IMG/VR virus record: IMGVR_UViG_3300022934_000099
Location: 1-31,240 of that record
Length of the DNA: 31,240 bases
Strand: one strand, 5' to 3'
Origin: a virus
The translations under genes and the position numbers were made by a program. Below the pieces are notes generated by a model that saw nothing but the letters and a program-made list of their open reading frames with translations, was not told the origin of the DNA and did no database searches. This document shows positions 19,606 through 28,591 of the stretch, one piece after another. Every line of letters starts with the position of its first letter. Position 1 is the stretch's first letter.

Positions 19606-22148
19606 TGTTAAGTAAAAGCAATCTAGCCAAAACTGCAGCGCAGAATCAAAAAAATAATCAGCATGAAGATATTACAGGTACTTACCCCACCATTGATTAT
19701 GTTGGTGCTTTTAATTATTCTAAAGAAGCCTTAGGTAATAAAAGGACAGAACTTTATTATAATGGCGCAATTGATGGAATACCTATTGATAATACAGATT
19801 TGATTCAATCTGAATATCCCCTTAATCAAGTACAAAAAAGCTTTTCAGGCCACAGCTTTGAAATGGATGATACACCAGGTGCTGAACGTATCATTATAAA
19901 ACACACTACAGGTGCAGGTGTAGAAATAGGTAAGGATGGTTCTATCTCTATTTCAACAATTAAAAATAGTATTCAAGTTACGGGTGGTGATCAATTTATT
20001 ACAATTACTGGAGACGGTACAATTAATTATGGTGGTAACCTTGAACTAAATGTAACAGGTGATTTTAACATAAATTGTATGAATTTTAATGTAAAGACCA
20101 GAGGAAACAAAACTGAAAACATTAGTGGCTTTAGCAAATCAAAAAGTCTTGGTCAAGAGAATATTGTAAACGGCCCATCATTTGAGGTCTATACTCAACA
20201 GGTAACAGAATTGATGTTGGCCAATCATGATCATATGGTAAAGGGTGTATCTACTCATCTTGTTGAGAATGATATGAAAACCTTTGTAGGTGGAAATCTA
20301 TACATGACAACAGAGGGCATCTTGGCTCAGTCTGCAGACGATATGAACCTATCTGCTAATAATATGACTGTGCAGGGTGGCACGGGTATTATTGGCGGTA
20401 CTGCTGTTGACTTTGTCGGCAATGGAGCTGTATTTGATCAAGGAGTCAAGGCTCCAACATTTCATGGAGATCTAACAGGTAGAGCTGATGAAGCAATTTC
20501 GGCAGACACATCAGTATTTGCTGCTACAGCAGGAGCTGCACCAACTGGTCTGGCAGGAGCAGCAGAAAATTGGACAAATACAAATACAGCTGTGCCCGCA
20601 AACATTGAGGATGTAAATGCAGCAAACTATGCTGTACCAGATGCATCTTCGGTAGCCGAATATCTTACAAAACTTAATGGCGGTATTCGTAAGGTCAAGG
20701 TAGACAATAATAATTACATTAAAAACAAAATTGACCCTAAAGTAGATACTGGTGGCATTCTCTATAATATTGATGAGGTGACACCTGACTTAATTAGATC
20801 AAGACTTAGAAATAAAAAGAATGCTGAGAACAAAGCCTTCCTTGAATTTATTCTTAAAAATCAATTAATCAACAATAGTTATTTTGAAGAAAAAACACCA
20901 GCTGGTTATGGTAGATCAACACAAAGAGAGACATCGCCTGTTGTTGGTACTACTTCATTTGGTCCTAGTGGGCAGACTAATACAGTATCAACATCTACAA
21001 AAATTCCTACTAAAAATATTATACCAGATCCAGAATTTAATTATTTAAATCTCGGAGATATAACGTCTCGTACCAAGTTGTCAAAAAATATTACAATGGC
21101 AACTTTCTTGGGTACCAAAGATCCAACAAACATTGATTTTATCAGAGACCAAGAAGTCAAACGACAAATTGCAAAGTATTTAACAATACATGCAAACATA
21201 CTTGAAATAGTTAATAATGAAAAAACGTTATTGAAAAATCTTATTGTAAAACCAGTTGAAAGTATTTACAGACCTGGTGAATTCGAAATATTTGATACCG
21301 GATCTGACACTGATTTAAAAATTAAGGGTCGATTGGTAATATATGATATTGTTGATAAAACCACAGGTAAATCTAATCCAACCCAAATGTATGATCTTGC
21401 TGTATTTCTTAAAGACAGAATACCATTTGATATCATTTCTCTTGAATATGATAATATTAATATTGTGGATGATGAATATAATGCTAGAATGGCTATCTAT
21501 CTACCTGAATTAAATCAGGACTATCAGGGAGATTTTAAACAAAAAATTAATACCAAATTTAATGGTGAGATAGTATCGCAAAACGAGTTTATAGAACTAC
21601 AAGCAAATAAGAAAGAAATTACACCCATACCATATACTGAAGAAATAAAAAATAATAAAACATTTGATTATAAAGTATCAATAAAGAATTCAACTATTGA
21701 TCGTAAATATATTAAAGACCAATGGGTATTGAGAAACCTATCTGATAATGCTGAAGAAGTATTGCTTAAAATTCTTGAAAACGAATTTAGTGATCTTATG
21801 TCTTTATGCAACTTTCAAATCTATACAACACCACAAGGTATACTTCCCAAAACTAAAGGTAGTAGAAAAAAAACCTCTCAGCATTTAAAAGGTAAAGCCT
21901 TTGATATAAGTGTTGCTGGTTGGTCTAATGATCAAAAGAAATTATTTATTAACAATGCACTTACGGTAGGTTTCCAGGGCTTTGGGTTTTATCCAGAGAC
22001 TGGTGAATATAACTTTATACACATTGATATGGGCCCAGCAAGGTGGTGGAAAGCAACAGAGTCTTGGGCGGGTGAGAGTGTCGAAAATGATTGGGTACCT
22101 CACATAAATAAGAATCGCAAACGAGAAAATCCATATTTAAGCTTATAA
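19605..22148 (+). CDS. Beta-helix spike protein with C-terminal M15 peptidase domain, 847 aa
   Basis: Residues about 95-290 hold short Gly/Asp/Asn-rich beta repeats (VEIGKDGSISIS, ITGDGTINYGGNLELNVTGD) as in the gp5 C-terminal beta-helix and VgrG spikes. The middle is unassigned. Near the C-terminus SQHLKGKAFDI (758-768) and FIHIDMG (804-810) give the M15 zinc set H760, D767 and H806, with D808 as base. This is a D-Ala-D-Ala-type (VanY/L-Ala-D-Glu) peptidase signature. It likely pierces the outer membrane and cuts peptide cross-links. It starts one base overlapping the previous stop (TAATG). Its TAA stop lies inside the gp25 late promoter. Confidence 0.85.
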   Translation: MLSKSNLAKTAAQNQKNNQHEDITGTYPTIDYVGAFNYSKEALGNKRTELYYNGAIDGIPIDNTDLIQSEYPLNQVQKSFSGHSFEMDDTPGAERIIIKHTTGAGVEIGKDGSISISTIKNSIQVTGGDQFITITGDGTINYGGNLELNVTGDFNINCMNFNVKTRGNKTENISGFSKSKSLGQENIVNGPSFEVYTQQVTELMLANHDHMVKGVSTHLVENDMKTFVGGNLYMTTEGILAQSADDMNLSANNMTVQGGTGIIGGTAVDFVGNGAVFDQGVKAPTFHGDLTGRADEAISADTSVFAATAGAAPTGLAGAAENWTNTNTAVPANIEDVNAANYAVPDASSVAEYLTKLNGGIRKVKVDNNNYIKNKIDPKVDTGGILYNIDEVTPDLIRSRLRNKKNAENKAFLEFILKNQLINNSYFEEKTPAGYGRSTQRETSPVVGTTSFGPSGQTNTVSTSTKIPTKNIIPDPEFNYLNLGDITSRTKLSKNITMATFLGTKDPTNIDFIRDQEVKRQIAKYLTIHANILEIVNNEKTLLKNLIVKPVESIYRPGEFEIFDTGSDTDLKIKGRLVIYDIVDKTTGKSNPTQMYDLAVFLKDRIPFDIISLEYDNINIVDDEYNARMAIYLPELNQDYQGDFKQKINTKFNGEIVSQNEFIELQANKKEITPIPYTEEIKNNKTFDYKVSIKNSTIDRKYIKDQWVLRNLSDNAEEVLLKILENEFSDLMSLCNFQIYTTPQGILPKTKGSRKKTSQHLKGKAFDISVAGWSNDQKKLFINNALTVGFQGFGFYPETGEYNFIHIDMGPARWWKATESWAGESVENDWVPHINKNRKRENPYLSL

Positions 22149-22151
22149 ATA
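22144..22151 (+). promoter_or_regulatory. Late promoter before gp25 (TATAAATA)
   Basis: A perfect T4 late octamer that includes the stop codon of the spike gene, 17 bases before the gp25 ATG. It would give a leader of about 11 bases; AAAGGTTGAG supplies the RBS. Confidence 0.8.
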
Positions 22152-22168
22152 AGACTAAAGGTTGAGAC

Positions 22169-22612
22169 ATGGTAACAAGAGTAAAATCAGCAGAAGATGG
22201 TAATTTAAATGTCGGTACAATACGGGCCGCCAGAAGTGTGCCATTTTCTGATATTGATCTTACCTTTGCCATTAAGGATAATGGTGAACTTAGAAAGAAA
22301 AAAGAAGCGGCCGCAGTAAAGCAGGCCATTAGAAATCTTCTTCTTACTAACAAATTTGAAAAACCATTTAACCCCGACTTTGGTGGCAACCTAATAAATC
22401 TACTTTTTGAATTGGCTGGTAGTTCAACTAATATTATTTTGAAAAAAGATATCATTAAAACCATAAATGTATATGAACCACGTGCAAATGTATTGGACGT
22501 TTCTATACAAGATGGTACTGATTATAACTCAATATATGTGACAGTTACTTTTAGAGTAATGAATAGTAGAGAAGTAATTTCAACAACAACTGCTTTATCA
22601 AGGTTGAGATAG
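22169..22612 (+). CDS. 25: gp25 baseplate wedge protein, 147 aa
   Basis: It has the gp25/GPW lysozyme-like structural fold pattern: DIDLTFAIKDNGELRKKKEAAAV, then IRNLLLTNKFEKPFNPDFGG (about 49-68; motif RNLL...PF.P.FG) and the conserved EPR motif (YEPRANVLDV, near residue 100). T4 gp25 is 132 aa and forms the core wedge bundle with gp6 and gp53 that triggers sheath contraction. It begins the gp25-gp6 run behind its own late promoter. Confidence 0.94.
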   Translation: MVTRVKSAEDGNLNVGTIRAARSVPFSDIDLTFAIKDNGELRKKKEAAAVKQAIRNLLLTNKFEKPFNPDFGGNLINLLFELAGSSTNIILKKDIIKTINVYEPRANVLDVSIQDGTDYNSIYVTVTFRVMNSREVISTTTALSRLR

Positions 22613-22613
22613 T

Positions 22614-24614
22614 ATGGCAACAACAATAAAATCATCATCATTAGATTTTAATTCTTTAAAGAATAATCTAAAAACCTATTTGCAAAATAGTGAAGAGTTT
22701 GCGGACTATGATTTCGAAGCATCCGGTCTTTCAAACATTCTAGATGTGTTGGCACATAATACACATATGAATGGCCTCTTGGCAAACTTTGCTCTTAATG
22801 AATCATACTTATCAACTGCTCAATTAAGAAGTTCCGCTATCTCTTTGGCAGAAGGCATTGGTTACATACCCGACTCTGCAACAGCTTCTCAGGGCCGTGT
22901 TAGAGTATATTATACAACTTCTACTACACCACGTGAATCACCAGTAACTCTTCCGGCCTATACTCAGTTTAATGCAACAGTTGATAATGAAACATATACA
23001 TTTCTTACAATTGAGCCATATGTTGCTACTGATGATGGAAATGGTTTTTATGAATTTAAGACTGATCTTGGTCTTAATGAAATTACAATTTATGAGGGCA
23101 CACTTAAAACTAAAACATTTCTTGTAGGTGAATATCAGGATAATCCCGTATACGTAATTCCAGATACAGGTTTATTTGCCGATAGTGTTACCGTAAGGGT
23201 TTATCCAGATGCTACTTCAAGTGAATTTACAGACTATACAAATATTCTTAATGCAACAACTATTAACGCAAGTACCAAAGTTTACATCTTAAGAGAATCA
23301 CCTAATGGTTATTTTGAATTGTCTTTTGGTGATGGTAATACGTTTGGTATTGCTCCCACATCAGGTGCTAAGATAGAAGTGATTTATCTTTCCACTTCAG
23401 GAGCTGAAGCGAATGGTGCTAATAGATTTACTGCTGCGCAACAATATACAACAGGTGGTGATAATTCAATTACAGTTGATTTGATTACTACGACCCTTCA
23501 AAGAAGTGTTGGTGGCAAGCCAAAAGAATCTATAGAATCAATTAGAAAAAATGCTCCATTCTCATATGCATCTCAAAACCGTATGGTGACAGCTGCTGAC
23601 TATTCGTCTTTGATTCTTAAAAACTATTCCTCACTCATTAAGGATATTATTTCTTGGGGTGGTGAAGATGCAGCTCAGCCTGAATTTGGTGCCGTGTTCA
23701 CTTCTATACTATTTGAGGATGGTATTTCAGATAGTACAATACAATCAGTTAAACAAGGTATAGTAAGTCTTGCCGAACAACTTGCTGTAGCGTCATTTAA
23801 TCTAAGATTTGCAGATCCTGTTACTACTTATATTGAGGTTGACACATATTTCCAATTCAACCCAACTAAAACCGATAAAACATCTAATACTGTAAAAGAT
23901 GAAGTAAACACAGTAGTCAGCAATTATTTTACTAATACTACGGGTGTTTTTAATAGTTCATTTAGAAGATCAAATATGTTATCTTTGATTGATGATGTAA
24001 ACACTGCTGTGCTATCATCTCGTGCTGATATTAGAATGCAGAGAAGATTTACCCCAACTAATCCTAATCTAGTAACTGTAATTAATAATATTACTGATAC
24101 TGGCAATCTTACAGGTGCCGAACTTGATTATGTTGTCAAACTAGTAAATTCAAGAAACTATAATGGCGCGGCCAATTTCCTTTTGGATTTCTCATCACAG
24201 AACTATACATCGATTCGCACTACACTGTCAACTACCGCTATATCAAATGTACAACAAATTATATATCCAGTGCCATTATCAGAACCCGATAATGATCAAT
24301 ATATTATAACAAGTAATACTTTTGTTTACAATGGTATTAACTGCCAATTGAGAAATGCTCTTAATAGTAGAACAATCAATATTATTAATGCCGGTTCAGG
24401 GCTCACCGTATTAGAGGGTGTTGGTACCTGGCAGGATAACAAAGTTACTATTGATTACTTTATTCCATCTACTATTTCAGGTACAGATACTCAAATAGCT
24501 TTGTCAGCAGTGCCTGCAAACCAAAGTGCCATTACGCCAATTAGAAACGATCTTTTGGTTTATGATCCAAATAGATCTTCGGTGAATGCTGTATTGGTAA
24601 CAGCGGAGAACTAA
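22614..24614 (+). CDS. 6: gp6 baseplate wedge protein, 666 aa
   Basis: Length is nearly that of T4 gp6 (660 aa). The N-terminus DFEASGLSNILDVLAHNTHM (about 34-53) and NFALNESYLSTAQLRSSAIS match the gp6/J-like core. NRMVTAADYSSLILKNYSSL and the domain with 'DIISWGGEDAAQPEFGAVFT' match the central region. gp6 dimers form the inner ring that joins the six wedges. It starts two bases after the gp25 stop and is followed directly by the next gene. Confidence 0.94.
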   Translation: MATTIKSSSLDFNSLKNNLKTYLQNSEEFADYDFEASGLSNILDVLAHNTHMNGLLANFALNESYLSTAQLRSSAISLAEGIGYIPDSATASQGRVRVYYTTSTTPRESPVTLPAYTQFNATVDNETYTFLTIEPYVATDDGNGFYEFKTDLGLNEITIYEGTLKTKTFLVGEYQDNPVYVIPDTGLFADSVTVRVYPDATSSEFTDYTNILNATTINASTKVYILRESPNGYFELSFGDGNTFGIAPTSGAKIEVIYLSTSGAEANGANRFTAAQQYTTGGDNSITVDLITTTLQRSVGGKPKESIESIRKNAPFSYASQNRMVTAADYSSLILKNYSSLIKDIISWGGEDAAQPEFGAVFTSILFEDGISDSTIQSVKQGIVSLAEQLAVASFNLRFADPVTTYIEVDTYFQFNPTKTDKTSNTVKDEVNTVVSNYFTNTTGVFNSSFRRSNMLSLIDDVNTAVLSSRADIRMQRRFTPTNPNLVTVINNITDTGNLTGAELDYVVKLVNSRNYNGAANFLLDFSSQNYTSIRTTLSTTAISNVQQIIYPVPLSEPDNDQYIITSNTFVYNGINCQLRNALNSRTINIINAGSGLTVLEGVGTWQDNKVTIDYFIPSTISGTDTQIALSAVPANQSAITPIRNDLLVYDPNRSSVNAVLVTAEN

Positions 24615-25463
24615 ATGAGTCATTCGGGCGATAAGACACTTTTAGACAATAAAAGAAATAATTTAAATCTTCACAGGTCTGAAGTAAAAAAACTTCTGCC
24701 TGCTTACTTTCAAGATGATTATCCTAAGCTAATTCGTTTATTGGAACTATACTATGAGTGGTTAGATAAGCAGGATGGCTTTGAAGATAAGATACACAGA
24801 CTAAATGAAAAAAGAGATGTAACTATTGTTTCAGAATCTTTGCTTGAATTTTTAGAAGATGAATTATTATTAGGTAATGCCTACTTTGGTGGTTTCCTCA
24901 ATAAAAGAGAAGCCATAAAATTTAGTAATCTTTTATATCGTTCTAAAGGTACTAAGTATTCCATTGAACAATTTTTTAGGGGATTCTTTGGTGTAGACCC
25001 GGTAATCATTTATCCTAAAGAAAGTATTTTCAAAGTTGGACCTGAAATTGATTATGAATTAAATGCCACAAATACTAACGGCGAACAGATTAAGCAACCT
25101 GCTTCAACACTCGGACCCGAATCCTTTAAATATATTACTGATGATAAATTATATCAAGTACTTTCAATTTTGATTAGGGTTAATATTCCTATTGATCAGT
25201 GGGTAGATGTTTATAAACTCTTTGCTCATCCAGCAGGTTTTTATATTGGATCAGAGGTTCTCATTGAAGTTGTAAATGAAAACTGGGATTATGATGGTGA
25301 TACCAATGTTGGCCTATTTACACCATTCTCTGAAGAAGAGGGTATAAGTTATACTATGGAATTTGGTCCAGGCGAAGAACTTACTACATTTACAGCATCT
25401 ACATCAATTGCTACTACCCAGCCTGATGCCTATGTAAGTGTAACAACAATCGAGGAAGAATAA
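24615..25463 (+). CDS. Baseplate/virion structural protein, possible gp7 counterpart, 282 aa
   Basis: The start abuts the gp6 stop (TAAATG). The N-terminal half is conserved in marine myoviruses: LLPAYFQDDYPKLIRLLELYYEWLD (28-52, quoted in part: YFQDDYPKLI), LYRSKGTKYSIEQFFRGFFG and IIYPKESIFKVGPEID. The C-terminus is acidic and Thr-rich. T4 has gp7 (1032 aa) directly after gp6, so position suggests a reduced gp7, but I see no clear sequence match. It is surely a wedge or tail component. Confidence 0.75.
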   Translation: MSHSGDKTLLDNKRNNLNLHRSEVKKLLPAYFQDDYPKLIRLLELYYEWLDKQDGFEDKIHRLNEKRDVTIVSESLLEFLEDELLLGNAYFGGFLNKREAIKFSNLLYRSKGTKYSIEQFFRGFFGVDPVIIYPKESIFKVGPEIDYELNATNTNGEQIKQPASTLGPESFKYITDDKLYQVLSILIRVNIPIDQWVDVYKLFAHPAGFYIGSEVLIEVVNENWDYDGDTNVGLFTPFSEEEGISYTMEFGPGEELTTFTASTSIATTQPDAYVSVTTIEEE

Positions 25464-26038
25464 TGGGATTCCGAAGACAAGTTGTATATCAAAAAATTGA
25501 TGATCTTGAAAATTATGGCTTGGAAGCTTTTGAAGGTTTTGATCTTGAAGAACTCTTTGATCCTAGTGGTGTAACCTTTGATGATAGTGATACAAATTCC
25601 GATGCGGAATTTAGTGATGCTGTGTTTATGGATGAGGATGATTATGGAAACGGTTTTTATGACAGTGTTGCAGCCCAGATAACATCATTAGTAAATGGTG
25701 CTACATCATTGCCTGAACGCTGGACCTTTTTACAGGAATTGGTGGGTATATACCAAAAAGCTGATATTACAAATACAGCAACAGTAAGTACAAATGATGT
25801 GCAGGCTATTTTAAATTTTAAAGCTGGTAATAACTCTAATACATTTGAACAAGATAATTGGATAAGAAAACATATTTTACCCTACAATACTTTATCACAA
25901 CCAAGTGTTTTGACTTCTAGGTTTGATCAAAATAAATGGTATACAAAATATGATAGTATAAATGATTTTGATTCTATAGGTAGAGCATTAGTTGGTACAG
26001 ATTCCATAGGATATCACGGAATTACTCAGTGGTGGTAG
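25463..26038 (+). CDS. Virion structural protein, acidic N-terminus, 191 aa
   Basis: ATG overlaps the upstream stop (TAATG). Residues 15-65 are very acidic (Asp/Glu clusters such as FDLEELFDP and MDEDDYG). The second half ends SIGYHGITQWW. No family is recognised. Its place in the baseplate operon, and the fact that the next gene has a late promoter overlapping its end, suggest a structural role in the wedge or tail. Confidence 0.7.
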   Translation: MGFRRQVVYQKIDDLENYGLEAFEGFDLEELFDPSGVTFDDSDTNSDAEFSDAVFMDEDDYGNGFYDSVAAQITSLVNGATSLPERWTFLQELVGIYQKADITNTATVSTNDVQAILNFKAGNNSNTFEQDNWIRKHILPYNTLSQPSVLTSRFDQNKWYTKYDSINDFDSIGRALVGTDSIGYHGITQWW

Positions 26039-26046
26039 TATAAATA
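26039..26046 (+). promoter_or_regulatory. Late promoter (TATAAATA) before the gene at 26074
   Basis: A perfect T4 late octamer starting directly after the TAG stop of the upstream gene, 28 bases before the next ATG. It would add late transcripts for the structural gene, gp8 and the DUF4815-like gene. Confidence 0.8.
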
Positions 26047-26073
26047 ATACAAAGAAAATTGGTAGGCAGATAA

Positions 26074-27051
26074 ATGGCTAGACAAATTATTAACACAGGT
26101 ACAGTTGCTAATGATGGCACAGGTGATACATTACGTGTTGCTGGTACCAAAATAAATGAAAACTTTGCTGAGTTGTATTCGACCGTTGGTGGTGACGTTG
26201 GTGGATCAACAAGATTAACCGATAGTGGTGTTACCTTCTTGGGATTATCATACAATACAAGACTTGGTTTTGTTGAAGGCACATCACTTGTATCTATTGA
26301 CCTGCCAAATACTGGTGGTACATTATTAGTTGATACGGCAACACAGACAATTACTAATAAAACCATTAGTGCGGATGATAATGATATATCCGGTTTGCCA
26401 GCTTCTAGTTTTGTAATTACTAATGGTTCTGGAGTTGTTGATGGTGCAGCTTCTGCCAAAGCAATTCCTTCTGGTGCTGTGGTTGGTACGACCGATACAC
26501 AAACCATAACCAATAAAACACTTACTAGTCCGACAATTTATAGACCCAATATTCAACAGTCTCTAAGAGATTCTGCAGGATCTGACATTATTAGATTTGT
26601 AACAGTAGGTTCGGCTAATTCAATTCAGGTTTCTAATGCAGCAACAAGTAATAAACCAAAAATTGCTGCTGTTGGTAGTGATACTAACGTAGGCCTAGAT
26701 ATTAATGCTAAGGGCACTGGACAAATTAATCTTAATTCATCTTTAGTATTGGGTAATAATTCTATTGATTCTGCTGCTCCTACACTAGCGGCATATATGA
26801 AATCCCCCCTTACTATTTTTAATCACAGTGCATCAATTGCCGCAACCATGCCAAATGGTACTACAGTAGGTCAAAAGAAAACCTTTGTCAATAAAAACAC
26901 AGGCACGGCAACAATTACTAAGACAGGTAGTAACTTAGGACCACATAATACATTTGCTGTAGCAAGGTATGGATCAGCTTCATTAGTGTGGGATGGAACT
27001 GAATGGATAGTTCTTAACGATCCAACATCTACATACTTAACATTTACATAA
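26074..27051 (+). CDS. Virion structural protein with TQTITNKT repeats, 325 aa
   Basis: The start INTGTVANDGTGDTLRVAGT (6-25) followed by KINENFAELY is a module common in marine phage tail and baseplate proteins. TQTITNKT occurs twice (90-97 and 142-149), a motif of tail fibre-like proteins. The C-terminal part (from about 225) is beta-rich and ends with VWDGTEWIVLND. It is probably a baseplate-associated or fibre-connecting protein; no T4 gene number can be given. RBS: no strong site (TTGGTAGGCAG). Confidence 0.75.
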   Translation: MARQIINTGTVANDGTGDTLRVAGTKINENFAELYSTVGGDVGGSTRLTDSGVTFLGLSYNTRLGFVEGTSLVSIDLPNTGGTLLVDTATQTITNKTISADDNDISGLPASSFVITNGSGVVDGAASAKAIPSGAVVGTTDTQTITNKTLTSPTIYRPNIQQSLRDSAGSDIIRFVTVGSANSIQVSNAATSNKPKIAAVGSDTNVGLDINAKGTGQINLNSSLVLGNNSIDSAAPTLAAYMKSPLTIFNHSASIAATMPNGTTVGQKKTFVNKNTGTATITKTGSNLGPHNTFAVARYGSASLVWDGTEWIVLNDPTSTYLTFT

Positions 27052-27061
27052 GAGATAAACC

Positions 27062-28582
27062 ATGGTAGCAATTATTACTAAAAAATTAAAAAAACTTTTT
27101 ATACAGGATTTGCTTGATCAATACAATGTTGAAAACATTGGTGATTCAAATAATTACTATTACATTGGTTTAAGTAAATCTCAACCATATAATATAGAAA
27201 TTGGGGGTACAAACTCAGTATATGATCCTGATCCATCTGATTGGGATGAACGTAGTTTTAGAATGTCTCTTCAATCTGTAAAATTAGCCGAAGCTGTATC
27301 ATTTGTAGTACCTATTGAAACCTGGAGTACTAATACTAAGTATTTTCAATATGCTGATAATCTTCAACAGGACCCAAGATTTTATGTACGTACAAATGAT
27401 AACAATGTATATGTTTGTATTAGGCATGGTAAAAACGCGGTTGGTACACATGTTGAATCAACGGTAAAACCTGATCATACTGATACCACATTGCCTATTG
27501 AGTCTGATGGATATGTATGGAAATATCTTTATACTATTACAACAACTGATGCTAACAACTATCTTACTGATACGTGGATGCCCGTAAAGTATGTTGATTC
27601 TGCAGCTGCTACTGCACCTGAAGCTCCACAAAAAGCTGTACAGGATGCAGCCATTGCAGGGCAAATTATTGGGTATAGAGTCGTTGCTAATCAAGCTGGT
27701 GCTGCAGCACAATATTCACAAGCACCATCTTTGACTGTAGTTGGAAATGGTTCTGGTGCAACTGCAAGACCTATTATGTCAGCAACTTCAGGAAACGCAA
27801 CTATTGTGGCGGTTGAGGTAGGAGACTCAGCTAATGCAGGAGCAACTGGTTATGGTAGTTTGTCAACCTATATGGGTAGTAATTACAAATATGCCAATGT
27901 TGAGGTAGATAATACTTACTTGGTTTCTGGTGCTGCACCTACAATTTATCCTGTATTCGCTCAAGACTCTGGTATGGGAGCCGATCCCACAGTTGATCTT
28001 AAAACTAGAGCTATTATGTTTAACGTTAAACCCACTGGCACTCAAAATAGCAAGTTCGTAATTGACCAAAATTACAAACAAATTGGTCTTATTAAAAATC
28101 CAAGACAATATGGTTCAAATAATTTATTTACAAATGCTGAAGGCCTTGGTCTTAAAAAATTAAGAATTAGTCCAAAGCCAGCAGGAGCCGTTGGAGATCC
28201 ATCTACTGGATATGCATTAACATTTAGTGATAATACACTTATTAATCAAACCACTGGCACAAATGCCGGTGCCAAAGCTTATTTAACATGGTATGATGAT
28301 TCAGATACATTATGGTACCATCAAGACGAATATACAGGATTTACACCATTTGATTCTGGTGAAACTATTACTATTGATGGTAACAATGACCTAAGTACGA
28401 CATCTATTTTTGGTATCTATAACACTGATACCCTACCAGCAGGTGCAGGCGCAAATGGATATACATCATTTAATCCTGATATAGATAATTACTCTGGTGA
28501 AGTACTTTTCATTAACAACCAACCTGCAACTACACGTAACAGACTTGGTACTGAAGACATCAAACTTGTAATACAACTTTAA
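27062..28582 (+). CDS. 8: gp8 baseplate wedge protein, 506 aa
   Basis: It has the gp8 layout: FIQDLLDQ...YYYIGLSKSQPY near the N-terminus, DWDERSFRMSL (60-70), and the signature ESDGYVWKYLYTIT (147-160). T4 gp8 is 334 aa and joins gp7 and gp10 in the wedge. The extra length includes a Gly/Ala-rich insert around 200-260 (YSQAPSLTVVGNGSGATARP, 218-237) of the same kind as the gp53 insert. It is followed after 9 bases by the DUF4815-like gene. Confidence 0.9.
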   Translation: MVAIITKKLKKLFIQDLLDQYNVENIGDSNNYYYIGLSKSQPYNIEIGGTNSVYDPDPSDWDERSFRMSLQSVKLAEAVSFVVPIETWSTNTKYFQYADNLQQDPRFYVRTNDNNVYVCIRHGKNAVGTHVESTVKPDHTDTTLPIESDGYVWKYLYTITTTDANNYLTDTWMPVKYVDSAAATAPEAPQKAVQDAAIAGQIIGYRVVANQAGAAAQYSQAPSLTVVGNGSGATARPIMSATSGNATIVAVEVGDSANAGATGYGSLSTYMGSNYKYANVEVDNTYLVSGAAPTIYPVFAQDSGMGADPTVDLKTRAIMFNVKPTGTQNSKFVIDQNYKQIGLIKNPRQYGSNNLFTNAEGLGLKKLRISPKPAGAVGDPSTGYALTFSDNTLINQTTGTNAGAKAYLTWYDDSDTLWYHQDEYTGFTPFDSGETITIDGNNDLSTTSIFGIYNTDTLPAGAGANGYTSFNPDIDNYSGEVLFINNQPATTRNRLGTEDIKLVIQL

Positions 28583-28591
28583 AGGTATAAC

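Noticed and set aside
26022-26513. 163-aa open frame on the - strand
   Set aside because: It is antisense to the structural gene at 26074 and crosses its late promoter; the composition is typical of a shadow frame.
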